Assembly: GCA_017744935.1 (NCBI GenBank)
Contig: JAGIAI010000011.1
Coordinates: 1 to 64,000 of the forward strand
Direction of reading: 5' to 3'
DNA from: Variovorax sp.
Lineage (GTDB): Bacteria; Pseudomonadota; Gammaproteobacteria; Burkholderiales; Burkholderiaceae_C
Length of the DNA: 64,000 nucleotides
Shown here: positions 10,119-18,085 of the stretch, one piece after another
Numbering within the stretch: position 1 is the first letter of the stretch
Layout of the letters: every line of letters starts with the position of its first letter
Position numbers and translations under genes: made by a program
The notes under the pieces: model-generated
Database searches by the model: none
Seen by the model: only the letters and a program-made list of their open reading frames with translations
Told to the model about the DNA's origin: nothing

Positions 10119-11162
10119 ATGGCGCGCATGAGCAAAGATGGCGCCGCCCCCGTTCGACGTACCCGCCGTGGCAGCGGCGCGGTCACCTTGCACGATGTCG
10201 CGAAGCTCGCCGGTGTGGCGCCGATCACCGCATCGCGCGCGCTGAGTTCGCCTTCGCAGGTGTCGGCCGAGGTGCTCAAGAAGGTGACCGACGCCGTCAG
10301 CCGCACCGGCTATGTGCGCAACGTGCTTGCAGGCGGGCTGGCATCGACACGCAGCCGGCTCGTGGCGGCGGTCGTGCCCACGATCGCGGGGCCGGTCTTC
10401 CTCCAGACGGTGCAGTCGCTGACAGAGGCGCTCGGCGAGCGTGGGTACCAGCTCATGCTGGGCCAGAGCGGCTACGTGAATTCGCGCGAGGATGCGCTTC
10501 TCGAAGCCATCATCGGCCGCCGGCCGGATGGCATCGTGCTCACCGGGATCATGCACTCGCCCGAAGGTCGCAAGCGACTCCTGGCGGCGGGCATTCCGGT
10601 GGTCGAGACCTGGGACCTCACTCCGACGCCGCTGGACATGCTGGTGGGCTTTTCGCACGCGGAAGTGGGCCGGAAAGTCGCTGAATTCCTGCATGCCAAG
10701 GGGCGGCGACATCTCGCAGTGGTCGCGGGCGATGACGAGCGCGCGCGACGGCGGCACGGCGCGTTCAGCGACGCCGCCCGCGCGGCCGGCTTGCCCGATG
10801 TGCCGATCAAGCGCGTGCCAGCGCCAACGACCCTGAAGAGCGGGCGCGCAGCGCTGTCCGAGCTGCTGAGCGAGCATCCGACCATCGACGCGGTGTTCTG
10901 CAGCTCCGACCTGCTGGCGCTCGGCGTGATGATCGAGGCGCAGTCGCGCGGCATCTCGGTGCCCGGGCACCTCTCGGTCGTCGGCTTCGGCGATCTCGAA
11001 TTCGCGGCCGATCTCCAGCCCGCGCTGACCACGGTCCGCATCGATGGCGCCGCCATCGGCCGCCAGGCCGCCCAGTTCATCGTCGACCGGGCGGAAGGAC
11101 GCCAGGTCGACCAGCGCGTAGTCGACATCGGCTTCTCGATCGCCGAGCGCCAAAGCGCCTGA
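10119..11162 (+). CDS. LacI-family transcriptional regulator of the hexarate genes
   Basis: A 347-residue repressor (344 from the second ATG at 10128). The DNA-binding domain is clear: VTLHDVAKLAGVAPITASRALSSPSQVS with a following hinge helix (GYVRNVLAGGLAS), preceded by about 20 basic residues. The remainder is a periplasmic-binding-like effector domain (SRLVAAVVPTIAGPVF; AVFCSSDLLALGVM; VPGHLSVVGFGDLEFA). It most resembles the GntR branch of LacI regulators that respond to sugar acids. A near-palindrome lies just upstream and two more copies lie in front of the next gene, so it probably represses itself and the 11260-15293 operon, with a hexarate or breakdown product as inducer (inferred). 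Confidence 0.93.
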   Translation: MARMSKDGAAPVRRTRRGSGAVTLHDVAKLAGVAPITASRALSSPSQVSAEVLKKVTDAVSRTGYVRNVLAGGLASTRSRLVAAVVPTIAGPVFLQTVQSLTEALGERGYQLMLGQSGYVNSREDALLEAIIGRRPDGIVLTGIMHSPEGRKRLLAAGIPVVETWDLTPTPLDMLVGFSHAEVGRKVAEFLHAKGRRHLAVVAGDDERARRRHGAFSDAARAAGLPDVPIKRVPAPTTLKSGRAALSELLSEHPTIDAVFCSSDLLALGVMIEAQSRGISVPGHLSVVGFGDLEFAADLQPALTTVRIDGAAIGRQAAQFIVDRAEGRQVDQRVVDIGFSIAERQSA

Positions 11163-11203
11163 TCCGCGTAAACCCTAAATCCAAATGGCTTGCCGAACGG
11201 CAC

Positions 11204-11215
11204 GGTAGCGCTATC
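11204..11215. promoter_or_regulatory. Candidate LacI-family operator O2
   Basis: Identical 12-mer to that at 10095-10106, located 45 bp before the ATG of the receptor gene and 26 bp centre-to-centre from the inverted copy at 11230-11241. The paired arrangement would place repressor over the promoter of the hexarate operon. Confidence 0.82.
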
Positions 11216-11229
11216 ATTCGCGCACCAAA

Positions 11230-11241
11230 GATAGCGCTACC
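11230..11241. promoter_or_regulatory. Candidate LacI-family operator O3 (inverted copy)
   Basis: Reverse complement of the O1/O2 12-mer, 19 bp before the start codon at 11260. With O2 it makes two sites about 2.5 helical turns apart. The three sites agree beyond the core only loosely (a preceding T in O3, A or T after the core). Confidence 0.82.
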
Positions 11242-11259
11242 ATCGAAAGAGACATCTCC

Positions 11260-12228
11260 ATGACATTCGGAAAACTGATTGCCGCGTGCTCCATCGCCCT
11301 CGCTGCTGCAACCGGCGCTCACGCGCAGGACTGGCCGCAGAAGACCGTGAGCATCATCGTTCCCTTCCCGGCGGGCGGTTCGACCGACATGGTCGCTCGC
11401 GCCATCAGCCCCAAGCTCGGCGAAAAGCTGGGCCAGACCTTCCTGGTCGACAACAAGGCCGGCGCGACCGGCACGATCGGCGCGACGCAGGTCAAGCGGT
11501 CGCCGCCGGACGGCTACACCTTCCTCGTCACCTCGCTCGGCCCGCTGGTGATTGCGCCCCATCTCATCAAGGGCCTGCAATACGACGCGCTCAAGGACTT
11601 CGACCTGATCACCGTCGCGGTGCAGGCGCCGAACGTGCTGGTGGTTCCAGCCAACTCGCCGCACAAGTCGGTCGCGGACGTCATCGCTAACCTGAAGGCG
11701 CATCCCGGCAAGATGAGCTTCGCGTCGTCCGGCAACGGATCCAGCGACCACCTCACCGCCGAGCTCTTCTGGCAGCAGACCGGAACGCACGGCCTGCACG
11801 TGCCTTACAAGGGTGGCGCGCCGGCCATCACCGATCTGCTGGGCGGGCAGGTCGATGCGTCGTTCCAGAACGTCAACGCGGTGGTGCAGTACATCAAGGG
11901 CGGCAAGCTCAAGGCGCTCGCCGTCACGGGCGACAAGCGCTCGCCCGTTCTGCTGGATGTGCCGACCATCGCCGAGGCCGGCGTGAGGAACGTCGACGTC
12001 TACTCGTGGCAGGCCATCGTCGCGCCGAAGGGGTTGCGTACGGCCGTCCGCGACAAGGCGCACAGCGCGATGGTCGCTGCCCTGAACGACCCGACAGTGA
12101 AGAGCCAGTTCACCGCCATCGGCCTCGAAGTCGTCGGCAACACGCCTGCGCAGTTCGCAGCCTTCCAGCAGCAGGAATATGCCCGCTGGAAGAAAGTGAT
12201 CGAGACCGGCAAGATCACCGCTGATTGA
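11260..12228 (+). CDS. Bug-family periplasmic substrate-binding protein (TctC-type)
   Basis: A 322-residue extracytoplasmic receptor of the tripartite tricarboxylate transporter family. The signal peptide ends near AHA-QDWP (about residue 22). The mature N-terminus has [20 protein letters not shown], the diagnostic loop of Bug receptors, and the [20 protein letters not shown] segment in the middle. No tctA or tctB membrane gene is in the operon, so it either borrows a permease encoded elsewhere or acts as a sensor, as is common for the many orphan Bug proteins of Burkholderiales. Its ligand is inferred to be a hexarate because it precedes glucarate dehydratase by 13 bp and sits behind two shared operators. 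Confidence 0.93.
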   Translation: MTFGKLIAACSIALAAATGAHAQDWPQKTVSIIVPFPAGGSTDMVARAISPKLGEKLGQTFLVDNKAGATGTIGATQVKRSPPDGYTFLVTSLGPLVIAPHLIKGLQYDALKDFDLITVAVQAPNVLVVPANSPHKSVADVIANLKAHPGKMSFASSGNGSSDHLTAELFWQQTGTHGLHVPYKGGAPAITDLLGGQVDASFQNVNAVVQYIKGGKLKALAVTGDKRSPVLLDVPTIAEAGVRNVDVYSWQAIVAPKGLRTAVRDKAHSAMVAALNDPTVKSQFTAIGLEVVGNTPAQFAAFQQQEYARWKKVIETGKITAD

Positions 12229-12241
12229 GAGAGCACCGAAT

Positions 12242-13573
12242 ATGTCCAACTCCACGCCCAAGATCACCGAACTGCGCGTGATCCCCGTTGCCGGCCGCGA
12301 CAGCATGCTGCTGAACCTCAGCGGCGCGCACGGCCCCTTCTTCACCCGCAACCTGCTGATCCTGACCGACAGCGCAGGCCGCACCGGCGTGGGCGAGGTC
12401 CCCGGCGGCGAGAAGATCCGCCAGACGCTCGAAGACGCACGCGATCTCGTCGTGGGGCAGGGCCTCGGCGGCTACCAGGGCCTTTTGCAGCGCGTGCAGA
12501 AGAAGTTTGCCGACCGCGATTCCGGCGGGCGTGGCCTGCAGACCTTCGACCTGCGCACCACGATCCATGCAGTCACCGCGATCGAGTCGGCGATGCTCGA
12601 CCTGCTCGGCCAGCACCTGGACATGCCGGTCGCGGCGCTTCTGGGCGAAGGCCAGCAGCGCGACGCGGTCGAAATGCTGGGCTATCTCTTCTTCGTCGGC
12701 GATCGCGACAAGTCCGATCTGCCCTATGCGCGCGAGCCCGAGGCCGACAACGACTGGTTCCGCCTGCGGCACGAGAAGGCGATGACACCCGAATCCATCG
12801 TTCGCCTGGCCGAAGCCGCACGCGAGCGCTACGGCTTCAACGATTTCAAGCTCAAGGGCGGGGTGCTGCGCGGCGACGAGGAAGTCGATGCCATCGTTGC
12901 GCTGCACGAGCGCTTTCCCGATGCGCGCGTCACGCTCGACCCGAACGGTGGCTGGCTGCTGAAGGACGCCATCCGACTGGGCCATCGCATGCGTGGCATG
13001 GTCGCCTATGCCGAGGACCCGTGCGGCGCGGAAGATGGCTTTTCCGGCAGGGAAGTGATGGCCGAATTCCGCCGCGCCACCGGCCTGCCGACCGCGACCA
13101 ACATGATCGCGACCGACTGGCGGCAGATGGCGCATGCGCTCTCCCTGCAGTCGGTGGACATCCCGCTGGCCGACCCGCACTTCTGGACCATGGCCGGCTC
13201 GGTGCGCGTCGCGCAGACCTGCCGCGACTGGGGCCTTACCTGGGGCTCGCATTCCAACAACCACTTCGACGTGTCGCTCGCGATGTTCACCCATGTCGGC
13301 GCCGCCGCGCCGGGCCGCGTGACCGCCATCGACACCCACTGGATCTGGCAGGACGGCCAGCGGCTGACCAGGGAACCGCTGCGCATCGAAGGCGGCATGG
13401 TGCAGGTGCCGAAGAAGCCCGGCCTCGGCATCGAACTCGACATGGCTGAAGTCGAGAAGGCGCACCAGCTTTACAAGCAGCACGGCCTCGGTTCGCGCGA
13501 TGATGCGGTTGCGATGCAGTGCCTGATCCCGGGCTGGAAGTTCGACCCCAAGCGACCTGCCTTCGATCGCTGA
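12242..13573 (+). CDS. gudD: Glucarate dehydratase
   Basis: Enolase-superfamily enzyme that dehydrates D-glucarate (often also L-idarate) to 5-keto-4-deoxyglucarate. Length (443) matches the family (about 445). The glucarate-specific N-terminal loop [12 protein letters not shown] is present. The active-site set is visible: Lys203-x-Lys205 (FKLKGG), metal ligands Asp233 (LDPNGG), Glu258 (AEDPCG) and Asn287 (ATNMIATDW), and the general base His337 (GSHSNNHF). The intact KxK and the asparagine as third metal ligand favour the glucarate-dehydratase subgroup over mandelate racemase or galactarate enzymes. It is the first enzyme of the operon. Confidence 0.95.
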   Translation: MSNSTPKITELRVIPVAGRDSMLLNLSGAHGPFFTRNLLILTDSAGRTGVGEVPGGEKIRQTLEDARDLVVGQGLGGYQGLLQRVQKKFADRDSGGRGLQTFDLRTTIHAVTAIESAMLDLLGQHLDMPVAALLGEGQQRDAVEMLGYLFFVGDRDKSDLPYAREPEADNDWFRLRHEKAMTPESIVRLAEAARERYGFNDFKLKGGVLRGDEEVDAIVALHERFPDARVTLDPNGGWLLKDAIRLGHRMRGMVAYAEDPCGAEDGFSGREVMAEFRRATGLPTATNMIATDWRQMAHALSLQSVDIPLADPHFWTMAGSVRVAQTCRDWGLTWGSHSNNHFDVSLAMFTHVGAAAPGRVTAIDTHWIWQDGQRLTREPLRIEGGMVQVPKKPGLGIELDMAEVEKAHQLYKQHGLGSRDDAVAMQCLIPGWKFDPKRPAFDR

Positions 13574-13611
13574 GCGCTGCCGATCGCTCCACGACACGAC
13601 AAGGAGACGAC

Positions 13612-14400
13612 ATGAGAGAAAACCGCCTGCGGGCGCTCTGGAAATCGGGGGGCGCCGCGGTCAATGGCTGGCTCGCGATCCCCAACGGGTTTTCGGCCGA
13701 GACCATGGCCCACCAGGGCTGGGATTCACTCACCATCGACCTGCAACACGGCGTCATCGACTACCAGTCGATGATCCCGATGCTGCAGGCCATCTCCACG
13801 ACCGACACCGTGCCCGTGGTGCGCGTGCCCTGGCTCGACCCGGCGGCGCTGATGAAGACGCTCGATGCCGGCGCCTACGGCGTCATCTGCCCGATGATCA
13901 ACACGGCGGATGAAGCGGCGAAGCTCGTCGCCTACACGCACTACGCCCCGCGCGGCACGCGCAGCTTCGGCCCGATCCGGGCGCTGCTCTATGGTGGTGC
14001 CGACTATCCGCAGCACGCCAACGACACCATCGTGACCTTCGCGATGATCGAAACTGCCCAAGCGTTGGAAAACCTCGACGCGATCATGTCGGTCGAAGGG
14101 CTCGACGCGGTCTACATCGGCCCGTCGGACCTGTCGCTGGCGCTCGGCTGCCGGCCCGTGTTCGACGACGTCGATCCGCCCGTCGCGCAGGCGATCGACC
14201 ACATCCTCGAACGCGCGAAGGCGCACGGACTCGTCGCCGGCATTCACAACGGCACGCCCGAAGGCGCGCTCGCACGCATCGCCAAGGGCTTCCAGTTCGT
14301 TACCGTGAGCTCGGATGCTCGTCTCATGGCCGCAGGCTCGCAGCAGGTGCTCGCGAAGATGCGCGCCTCGCAACCGGCCGCCGGCTCGACTTCCTACTGA
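13612..14400 (+). CDS. HpcH/HpaI-family aldolase, probable 5-keto-4-deoxyglucarate aldolase
   Basis: A 262-residue class II aldolase of the phosphoenolpyruvate/pyruvate family. An AAGGAG site precedes ATG 13612. Metal ligands are seen as Glu in MIETAQALEN and Asp in YIGPSDLSLALG; the substrate loop reads IDLQHGVIDY where HpaI and GarL enzymes usually have a glutamate before the histidine (D-x-E-H). By context it should split 5-keto-4-deoxyglucarate into pyruvate and tartronate semialdehyde, the reaction of GarL. The glutamine variant is common in a large unassigned subgroup, so 2-keto-3-deoxy-sugar acid aldolase with other substrate preference is possible. Confidence 0.87.
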   Translation: MRENRLRALWKSGGAAVNGWLAIPNGFSAETMAHQGWDSLTIDLQHGVIDYQSMIPMLQAISTTDTVPVVRVPWLDPAALMKTLDAGAYGVICPMINTADEAAKLVAYTHYAPRGTRSFGPIRALLYGGADYPQHANDTIVTFAMIETAQALENLDAIMSVEGLDAVYIGPSDLSLALGCRPVFDDVDPPVAQAIDHILERAKAHGLVAGIHNGTPEGALARIAKGFQFVTVSSDARLMAAGSQQVLAKMRASQPAAGSTSY

Positions 14401-14414
14401 AAGGACCATTGATC

Positions 14415-15293
14415 ATGAAGATCGGATTCATCGGACTCGGCATCATGGGCGCGCCGATGGCGCAGAACCTCCTGCAGGCCGGCCACGAGATGTTCGTGCG
14501 CACGCGCAGCAAGGTGCCCGAGGCCCTCAAGACCGCGACCGCCTGCGCGAGCAACGCCGATGTGGCGCGCGCGGCGGATGTCGTGATCCTGATGCTGCCC
14601 GACACGCCGGACGTCGAGCAGGTCCTTTTCGGCGAAGACGGCGTGGCCGCGGGCCTCTCGAAGGGCAAGACGGTGATCGACATGAGCTCGATCTCGCCCA
14701 TCGACACCAAGCGCTTCGCGAAGAAGATCAACGACCTCGGCTGCGACTACCTCGACGCGCCAGTGTCGGGTGGCGAAGTCGGCGCCAAGGCCGCGAGCCT
14801 CACGATCATGGTCGGCGGCGATGAAGCGGTGTTCGAGCGCGCGAAGCCGCTGTTCGAGAAGATGGGCAAGAACATCACGCTCGTCGGCGGCAACGGTGAC
14901 GGACAGACCACCAAGGTGGCGAACCAGATCATCGTGGCGCTCAACATCGCGGCGGTCGGCGAAGCGCTCCTGTTCGCGAGCAAGGCCGGCGCCGATCCGG
15001 CCAAGGTGCGACAGGCGCTCATGGGCGGCTTCGCGGCCAGCCGCATCCTCGAGGTGCATGGCGAGCGCATGATCAAGCGCACCTTCAATCCTGGCTTCCG
15101 CATCGGCCTGCATCAGAAGGACCTGAATCTCGCGCTCGCGGGTGCGAAGGCCATGTCGGTGGCGCTGCCGCAGACCGCGTCGGCCGCGCAACTCATGCAG
15201 TCATGCGCCGCCCACGGATGGGATCAACTCGACCACTCGGCGCTGGTCAAGGCGCTCGAGCAGATGGCGGCGCACGAGGTCGCGAAGGGCTGA
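14415..15293 (+). CDS. garR: 2-hydroxy-3-oxopropionate (tartronate semialdehyde) reductase
   Basis: A beta-hydroxyacid dehydrogenase of 292 residues that reduces tartronate semialdehyde to D-glycerate with NAD(P)H. The Rossmann motif GFIGLGIMGAPMAQNL starts at residue 4; the substrate-binding DAPVSGGEVGA motif and catalytic lysine in QTTKVANQ (about 171) are intact. ATG 14415 is used; a TTG two codons upstream would add only two residues. It completes the route dehydratase-aldolase-reductase. Within the family GarR and GlxR (glyoxylate branch) cannot be separated securely; the neighbours favour GarR. Confidence 0.92.
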   Translation: MKIGFIGLGIMGAPMAQNLLQAGHEMFVRTRSKVPEALKTATACASNADVARAADVVILMLPDTPDVEQVLFGEDGVAAGLSKGKTVIDMSSISPIDTKRFAKKINDLGCDYLDAPVSGGEVGAKAASLTIMVGGDEAVFERAKPLFEKMGKNITLVGGNGDGQTTKVANQIIVALNIAAVGEALLFASKAGADPAKVRQALMGGFAASRILEVHGERMIKRTFNPGFRIGLHQKDLNLALAGAKAMSVALPQTASAAQLMQSCAAHGWDQLDHSALVKALEQMAAHEVAKG

Positions 15294-15294
15294 T

Positions 15295-16677
15295 TCAGGC
15301 CGGCAGGCCGAGACGAGCGTAGACCGCCGCCGCCTGCCGCTGCAATCGCCGCGATTCGGGCTGGCGATTGACCTGCTGCTGCAGGATGCCCTGGGCGCCG
15401 GCGAGGGACGTGCCGGTGCCCTTGCGCACGAGTGCGTCGAGATAGACCTGCTCGAACAGATCGCGCTGCGCATGGCTGCCGCCGATCTCGACGAGACGCG
15501 GCAAGGCCTCTCCCAGCGCCTCGATCGCCGTTCCCCAGTCTCCGCGCGCATGGGCCAGCAATCCGCGTGCGGCCGGCACGCAGACACGCTGCCACGCGTT
15601 GCGCGTCGAAGGCGGTGCATGCGGGGCGAAGCGTTCAATGTGCTCCAGTAGCACGTCCGCCTCCGGTCGCCCGGCGCGCGCGAGTCCGTAGAGGTACTGC
15701 AGATCGAGAAACGGCAGCACGTGATCGTCCAGCCGCTGTACGAGATAGCGGCCCACGTCCTGCCAACGGTCACCCACGTCGATGCCCGCCAGTTCGACTC
15801 GTGCGAGCAGTGAGACCGCGCCGATCTGGTCCTGCGAGTATTCCTTGACCACGCCCCACACATGCTCGTCGTAGATCGCCAGCGCATCCGCATCGCGGCC
15901 CAGATCGATCAGGAAGAGCGCGACATGCCACCAGTTGTGCGTGACCATGAATGAGTTGAGTCCGACCCATGTGTCGCCCACGCTCTGCATGAATTCGAGT
16001 CCTTCCGACAGACGCCCTTCGGTGAGCATCACATGCGCAAGTGCGTGATGCGCCCAGGGCTCCTTGCGCACCAGAGCTATCGCGCGGCGCGCACAGGCTT
16101 CGGCCTCGCGCATGCGGTGGCATTGCTCATGGCCGAACGCAGCCATGCCGTGCAGATACGGGACATCGCCGGCGTGCGGCAGCGCCCTCAACGCAAGGCG
16201 CAGCATGCCGGGGCAGTCGCCGACGTTGAAGCAGTGGTACTGCCCGAGCTTCAACGAAGCGAGATCGCGCGGATGCTCCCTTGCCTGTTCCTCGTGCAGC
16301 GCGATGGCGCGCGCGATGTCACCGTCGGCCCATGCGGCGATGGCGGCGATGTAGCGTTGCTCGCGTGAGGTGGCGCGACCCGACGCTGCCTGTGCGCGCT
16401 CGATGAATGGGCGGGCATTCGTAACGGCATCGCCGGATTCCGCGAACAGATGCAGCGTCGCGCAGTACGCCTGCACGATTGGGCTGGGGTCGTGCGCGGC
16501 GGCCAGCACATCCACTGCGCGCGCTTCGCACGAAATGAAGCCTTCGACAAAATCGTTGACGACGCCGAGGCTCGTCGGGTCATCAAGGCTGAGCGGATTG
16601 CCGAGGCTGTCGGACAGACGGGGCGCAGAACTCAAGGCGGCTCCTGGCGTTGGTCGCAGAAGCAACCATGTTGCCAC
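15295..16677 (-). CDS. TPR-like protein related to TTC38
   Basis: A 460-residue, almost entirely helical protein without signal peptide. Paired helices (for instance AHHALAHVMLTEGRLSEGLEFM, residues about 215-240, followed by VTHNWWHVALFLIDLGR) match the tetratricopeptide repeat protein 38 family, where HALAHV and HNWWHLAL are characteristic. Bacterial members have no assigned function. The GTG start at 16677 is uncertain; conservation appears to begin at LGNPLS near residue 25. It ends one base after the garR stop on the opposite strand and follows the tautomerase gene at 17094-16696 with an 18 bp gap, so those two may be cotranscribed. Confidence 0.8.
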   Translation of the reverse strand: MATWLLLRPTPGAALSSAPRLSDSLGNPLSLDDPTSLGVVNDFVEGFISCEARAVDVLAAAHDPSPIVQAYCATLHLFAESGDAVTNARPFIERAQAASGRATSREQRYIAAIAAWADGDIARAIALHEEQAREHPRDLASLKLGQYHCFNVGDCPGMLRLALRALPHAGDVPYLHGMAAFGHEQCHRMREAEACARRAIALVRKEPWAHHALAHVMLTEGRLSEGLEFMQSVGDTWVGLNSFMVTHNWWHVALFLIDLGRDADALAIYDEHVWGVVKEYSQDQIGAVSLLARVELAGIDVGDRWQDVGRYLVQRLDDHVLPFLDLQYLYGLARAGRPEADVLLEHIERFAPHAPPSTRNAWQRVCVPAARGLLAHARGDWGTAIEALGEALPRLVEIGGSHAQRDLFEQVYLDALVRKGTGTSLAGAQGILQQQVNRQPESRRLQRQAAAVYARLGLPA

Positions 16678-16695
16678 GCCCCGCGTGACCCGGGC

Positions 16696-17094
16696 TCAAA
16701 CGCCGGCTTGCTGGTGTCGGTATTCCTGCGTTCGGCCGCCGTAGCCATAGGCGGCAGCGCGGGCATCGATCAGATGCACGTAGGAGACCTCGTGCAGGTT
16801 GCTTCTCAGCGCGGCCATGGCTTCGTACACCTCCCGCAGGTAGCGCGCCTTCTCCGCCTTGGTGTTGGTCTCGTCGGTGATGCTGATGTCGAGATGGAAG
16901 GCCGACTTTCCCAACTCCGCGAGCGATTGGCCACCAATGAACCAGGCATCGGCTGCGATGTACTGCACCGTGATGGCAATCACCGGCAGCTTCTTGTCGA
17001 GGACGGTCTGAGTGAGATGAGCGACCTTGTCGACCACGCCGCGCGTGAGCGCCGCGTCAGGATTGCCGGACAGGTGGATGACGATATGAGGCAT
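16696..17094 (-). CDS. Tautomerase family protein (4-oxalocrotonate tautomerase-like)
   Basis: A 132-residue tautomerase-fold protein. The start is fixed by family chemistry: ATG 17094 gives an N-terminal proline (MPHIVIHLSG) after methionine removal, the catalytic base of the superfamily, and an AAAGGA site lies upstream. The beta-alpha-beta core (PVIAITVQYIAADAWFIGG) is visible. Substrate is unknown; fold relatives isomerise unsaturated keto acids or dehalogenate haloacrylates. It is divergent from a LysR gene across 106 bp, the standard layout for a LysR-controlled target. Confidence 0.88.
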   Translation of the reverse strand: MPHIVIHLSGNPDAALTRGVVDKVAHLTQTVLDKKLPVIAITVQYIAADAWFIGGQSLAELGKSAFHLDISITDETNTKAEKARYLREVYEAMAALRSNLHEVSYVHLIDARAAAYGYGGRTQEYRHQQAGV

Positions 17095-17133
17095 GGCGAT
17101 GTCCTTTCTGCGTTGGATGTAATGGATTGTGGA

Positions 17134-17145
17134 GATCGGTCGATC
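17134..17145. promoter_or_regulatory. Inverted repeat in the tautomerase/lysR divergent region
   Basis: GATCG-GT-CGATC, a perfect 5-2-5 inverted repeat, sits 40-51 bp upstream of the tautomerase start. It could be part of the upstream binding region of the LysR regulator, though 5-bp arms arise by chance often enough to leave this open. Confidence 0.35.
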
Positions 17146-17166
17146 ATCCGAAAAGCGGGAAGATAT

Positions 17167-17179
17167 GATGGATTCCATC
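17167..17179. promoter_or_regulatory. Candidate LysR recognition palindrome
   Basis: GATGGA-T-TCCATC is a perfect 6-1-6 inverted repeat 21 bp before the LysR start codon and 73 bp upstream of the divergent tautomerase start. LysR proteins usually bind a dyad near the shared promoter, repressing themselves and activating the divergent gene. ATGGAT-like half-sites also occur at 17122-17127 and 17190-17195. Confidence 0.55.
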
Positions 17180-17200
17180 GGTTATTCAGATGGATGAACC

Positions 17201-18070
17201 ATGCAGACTTTCGACATCGAGCAACTCCGGACCTTCGTGGAAGTCACCGAGGCGGGCAGCCTGACAGCCGCTGCCCCGAGGGTCTTCTTGTCGCAATCGG
17301 CGGTGAGCGAGCAGATCCGCAAGCTCGAGGAAAGGGCAGGGCAACCGCTGCTCACGCGCAGCAAGGTGGGCGTCACGCCCACTGCGGCGGGCCTGCGGCT
17401 CGCTGGCCATGCGCGGCGCATTCTTGCGATGAGCGATGAAGCCTTTCGCGATCTGCGCGGCGAGACGCTGCAAGGCGAGCTACGCCTTGCGGTCACCGAC
17501 TACTTCCGGCCGCGTGATCTCACCGGGATGCTGAGCCGCCTTGGCGAAAGCTATCCGCAGGTTCGCCTGCGCGTGAACATCCTCAAGAGCGGCGCCATCG
17601 AGGCGGGCTACGCGCAGGGGGATTTCGACGTCGGTCTATCGATGCGCATCATGGGAGACGGAGCCTCTGGCAATGCGCCAGAGCGGGCGCAGGTGCTGCG
17701 TCGCGAATCGCTGACCTGGATGGGCGCCGCCGGAATGCGGCTCGTACGAGGCGAGCCGCTGCGGTTGCTGGTGTTGCCTGACACCTGTTCACTGCACCAA
17801 TACACGGTCAAGCTGTTGAATCAGCGCCGCATTCCGTATGCGGTGGCGCATGTCGCCTCGGGCGTTGCGGGCCTCCAGTCGGCGCTCGCTGCGGGGCTCG
17901 GCGTGGCTTGCCTCAACGAATCGGCGTTGACCGACGGCGTCGCCCCGCTCGCGGCGCCGCACGGCTTGCCGGCGTTGCCGCGCGTGGCCTTTCACTTCCT
18001 GCCCGCCCGGCGGGGCGAAAGGGAATTCGTCGCCCGCGCCCGCGAGCTGCTGGCGACGAACTTCGCGTGA
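17201..18070 (+). CDS. LysR-family transcriptional regulator
   Basis: A 289-residue regulator with the N-terminal winged helix-turn-helix (FDIEQLRTFVEVTEAGSLTAAAPRVFLSQSAVSEQIRKLEERAG) and a periplasmic-binding-like effector domain from about residue 90. The helix-turn-helix reads AAAPRVFLSQSAVSEQI, slightly unusual in having Pro-Arg-Val-Phe where most members have a smaller residue. It is divergent from the tautomerase gene and so probably controls it and the TTC38-like gene behind it. The inducer is unknown. Convergent with the amidase gene, 15 bp apart. Confidence 0.93.
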   Translation: MQTFDIEQLRTFVEVTEAGSLTAAAPRVFLSQSAVSEQIRKLEERAGQPLLTRSKVGVTPTAAGLRLAGHARRILAMSDEAFRDLRGETLQGELRLAVTDYFRPRDLTGMLSRLGESYPQVRLRVNILKSGAIEAGYAQGDFDVGLSMRIMGDGASGNAPERAQVLRRESLTWMGAAGMRLVRGEPLRLLVLPDTCSLHQYTVKLLNQRRIPYAVAHVASGVAGLQSALAAGLGVACLNESALTDGVAPLAAPHGLPALPRVAFHFLPARRGEREFVARARELLATNFA

Positions 18071-18085
18071 GTTTGCGCCGGCAGC

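Noticed and set aside
9171-11153. A 660-codon open frame on the minus strand opposite the phosphatase and LacI genes
   Set aside because: It lies fully antisense to two well-supported genes, has no recognisable domain, and high GC makes such antisense frames long by chance.
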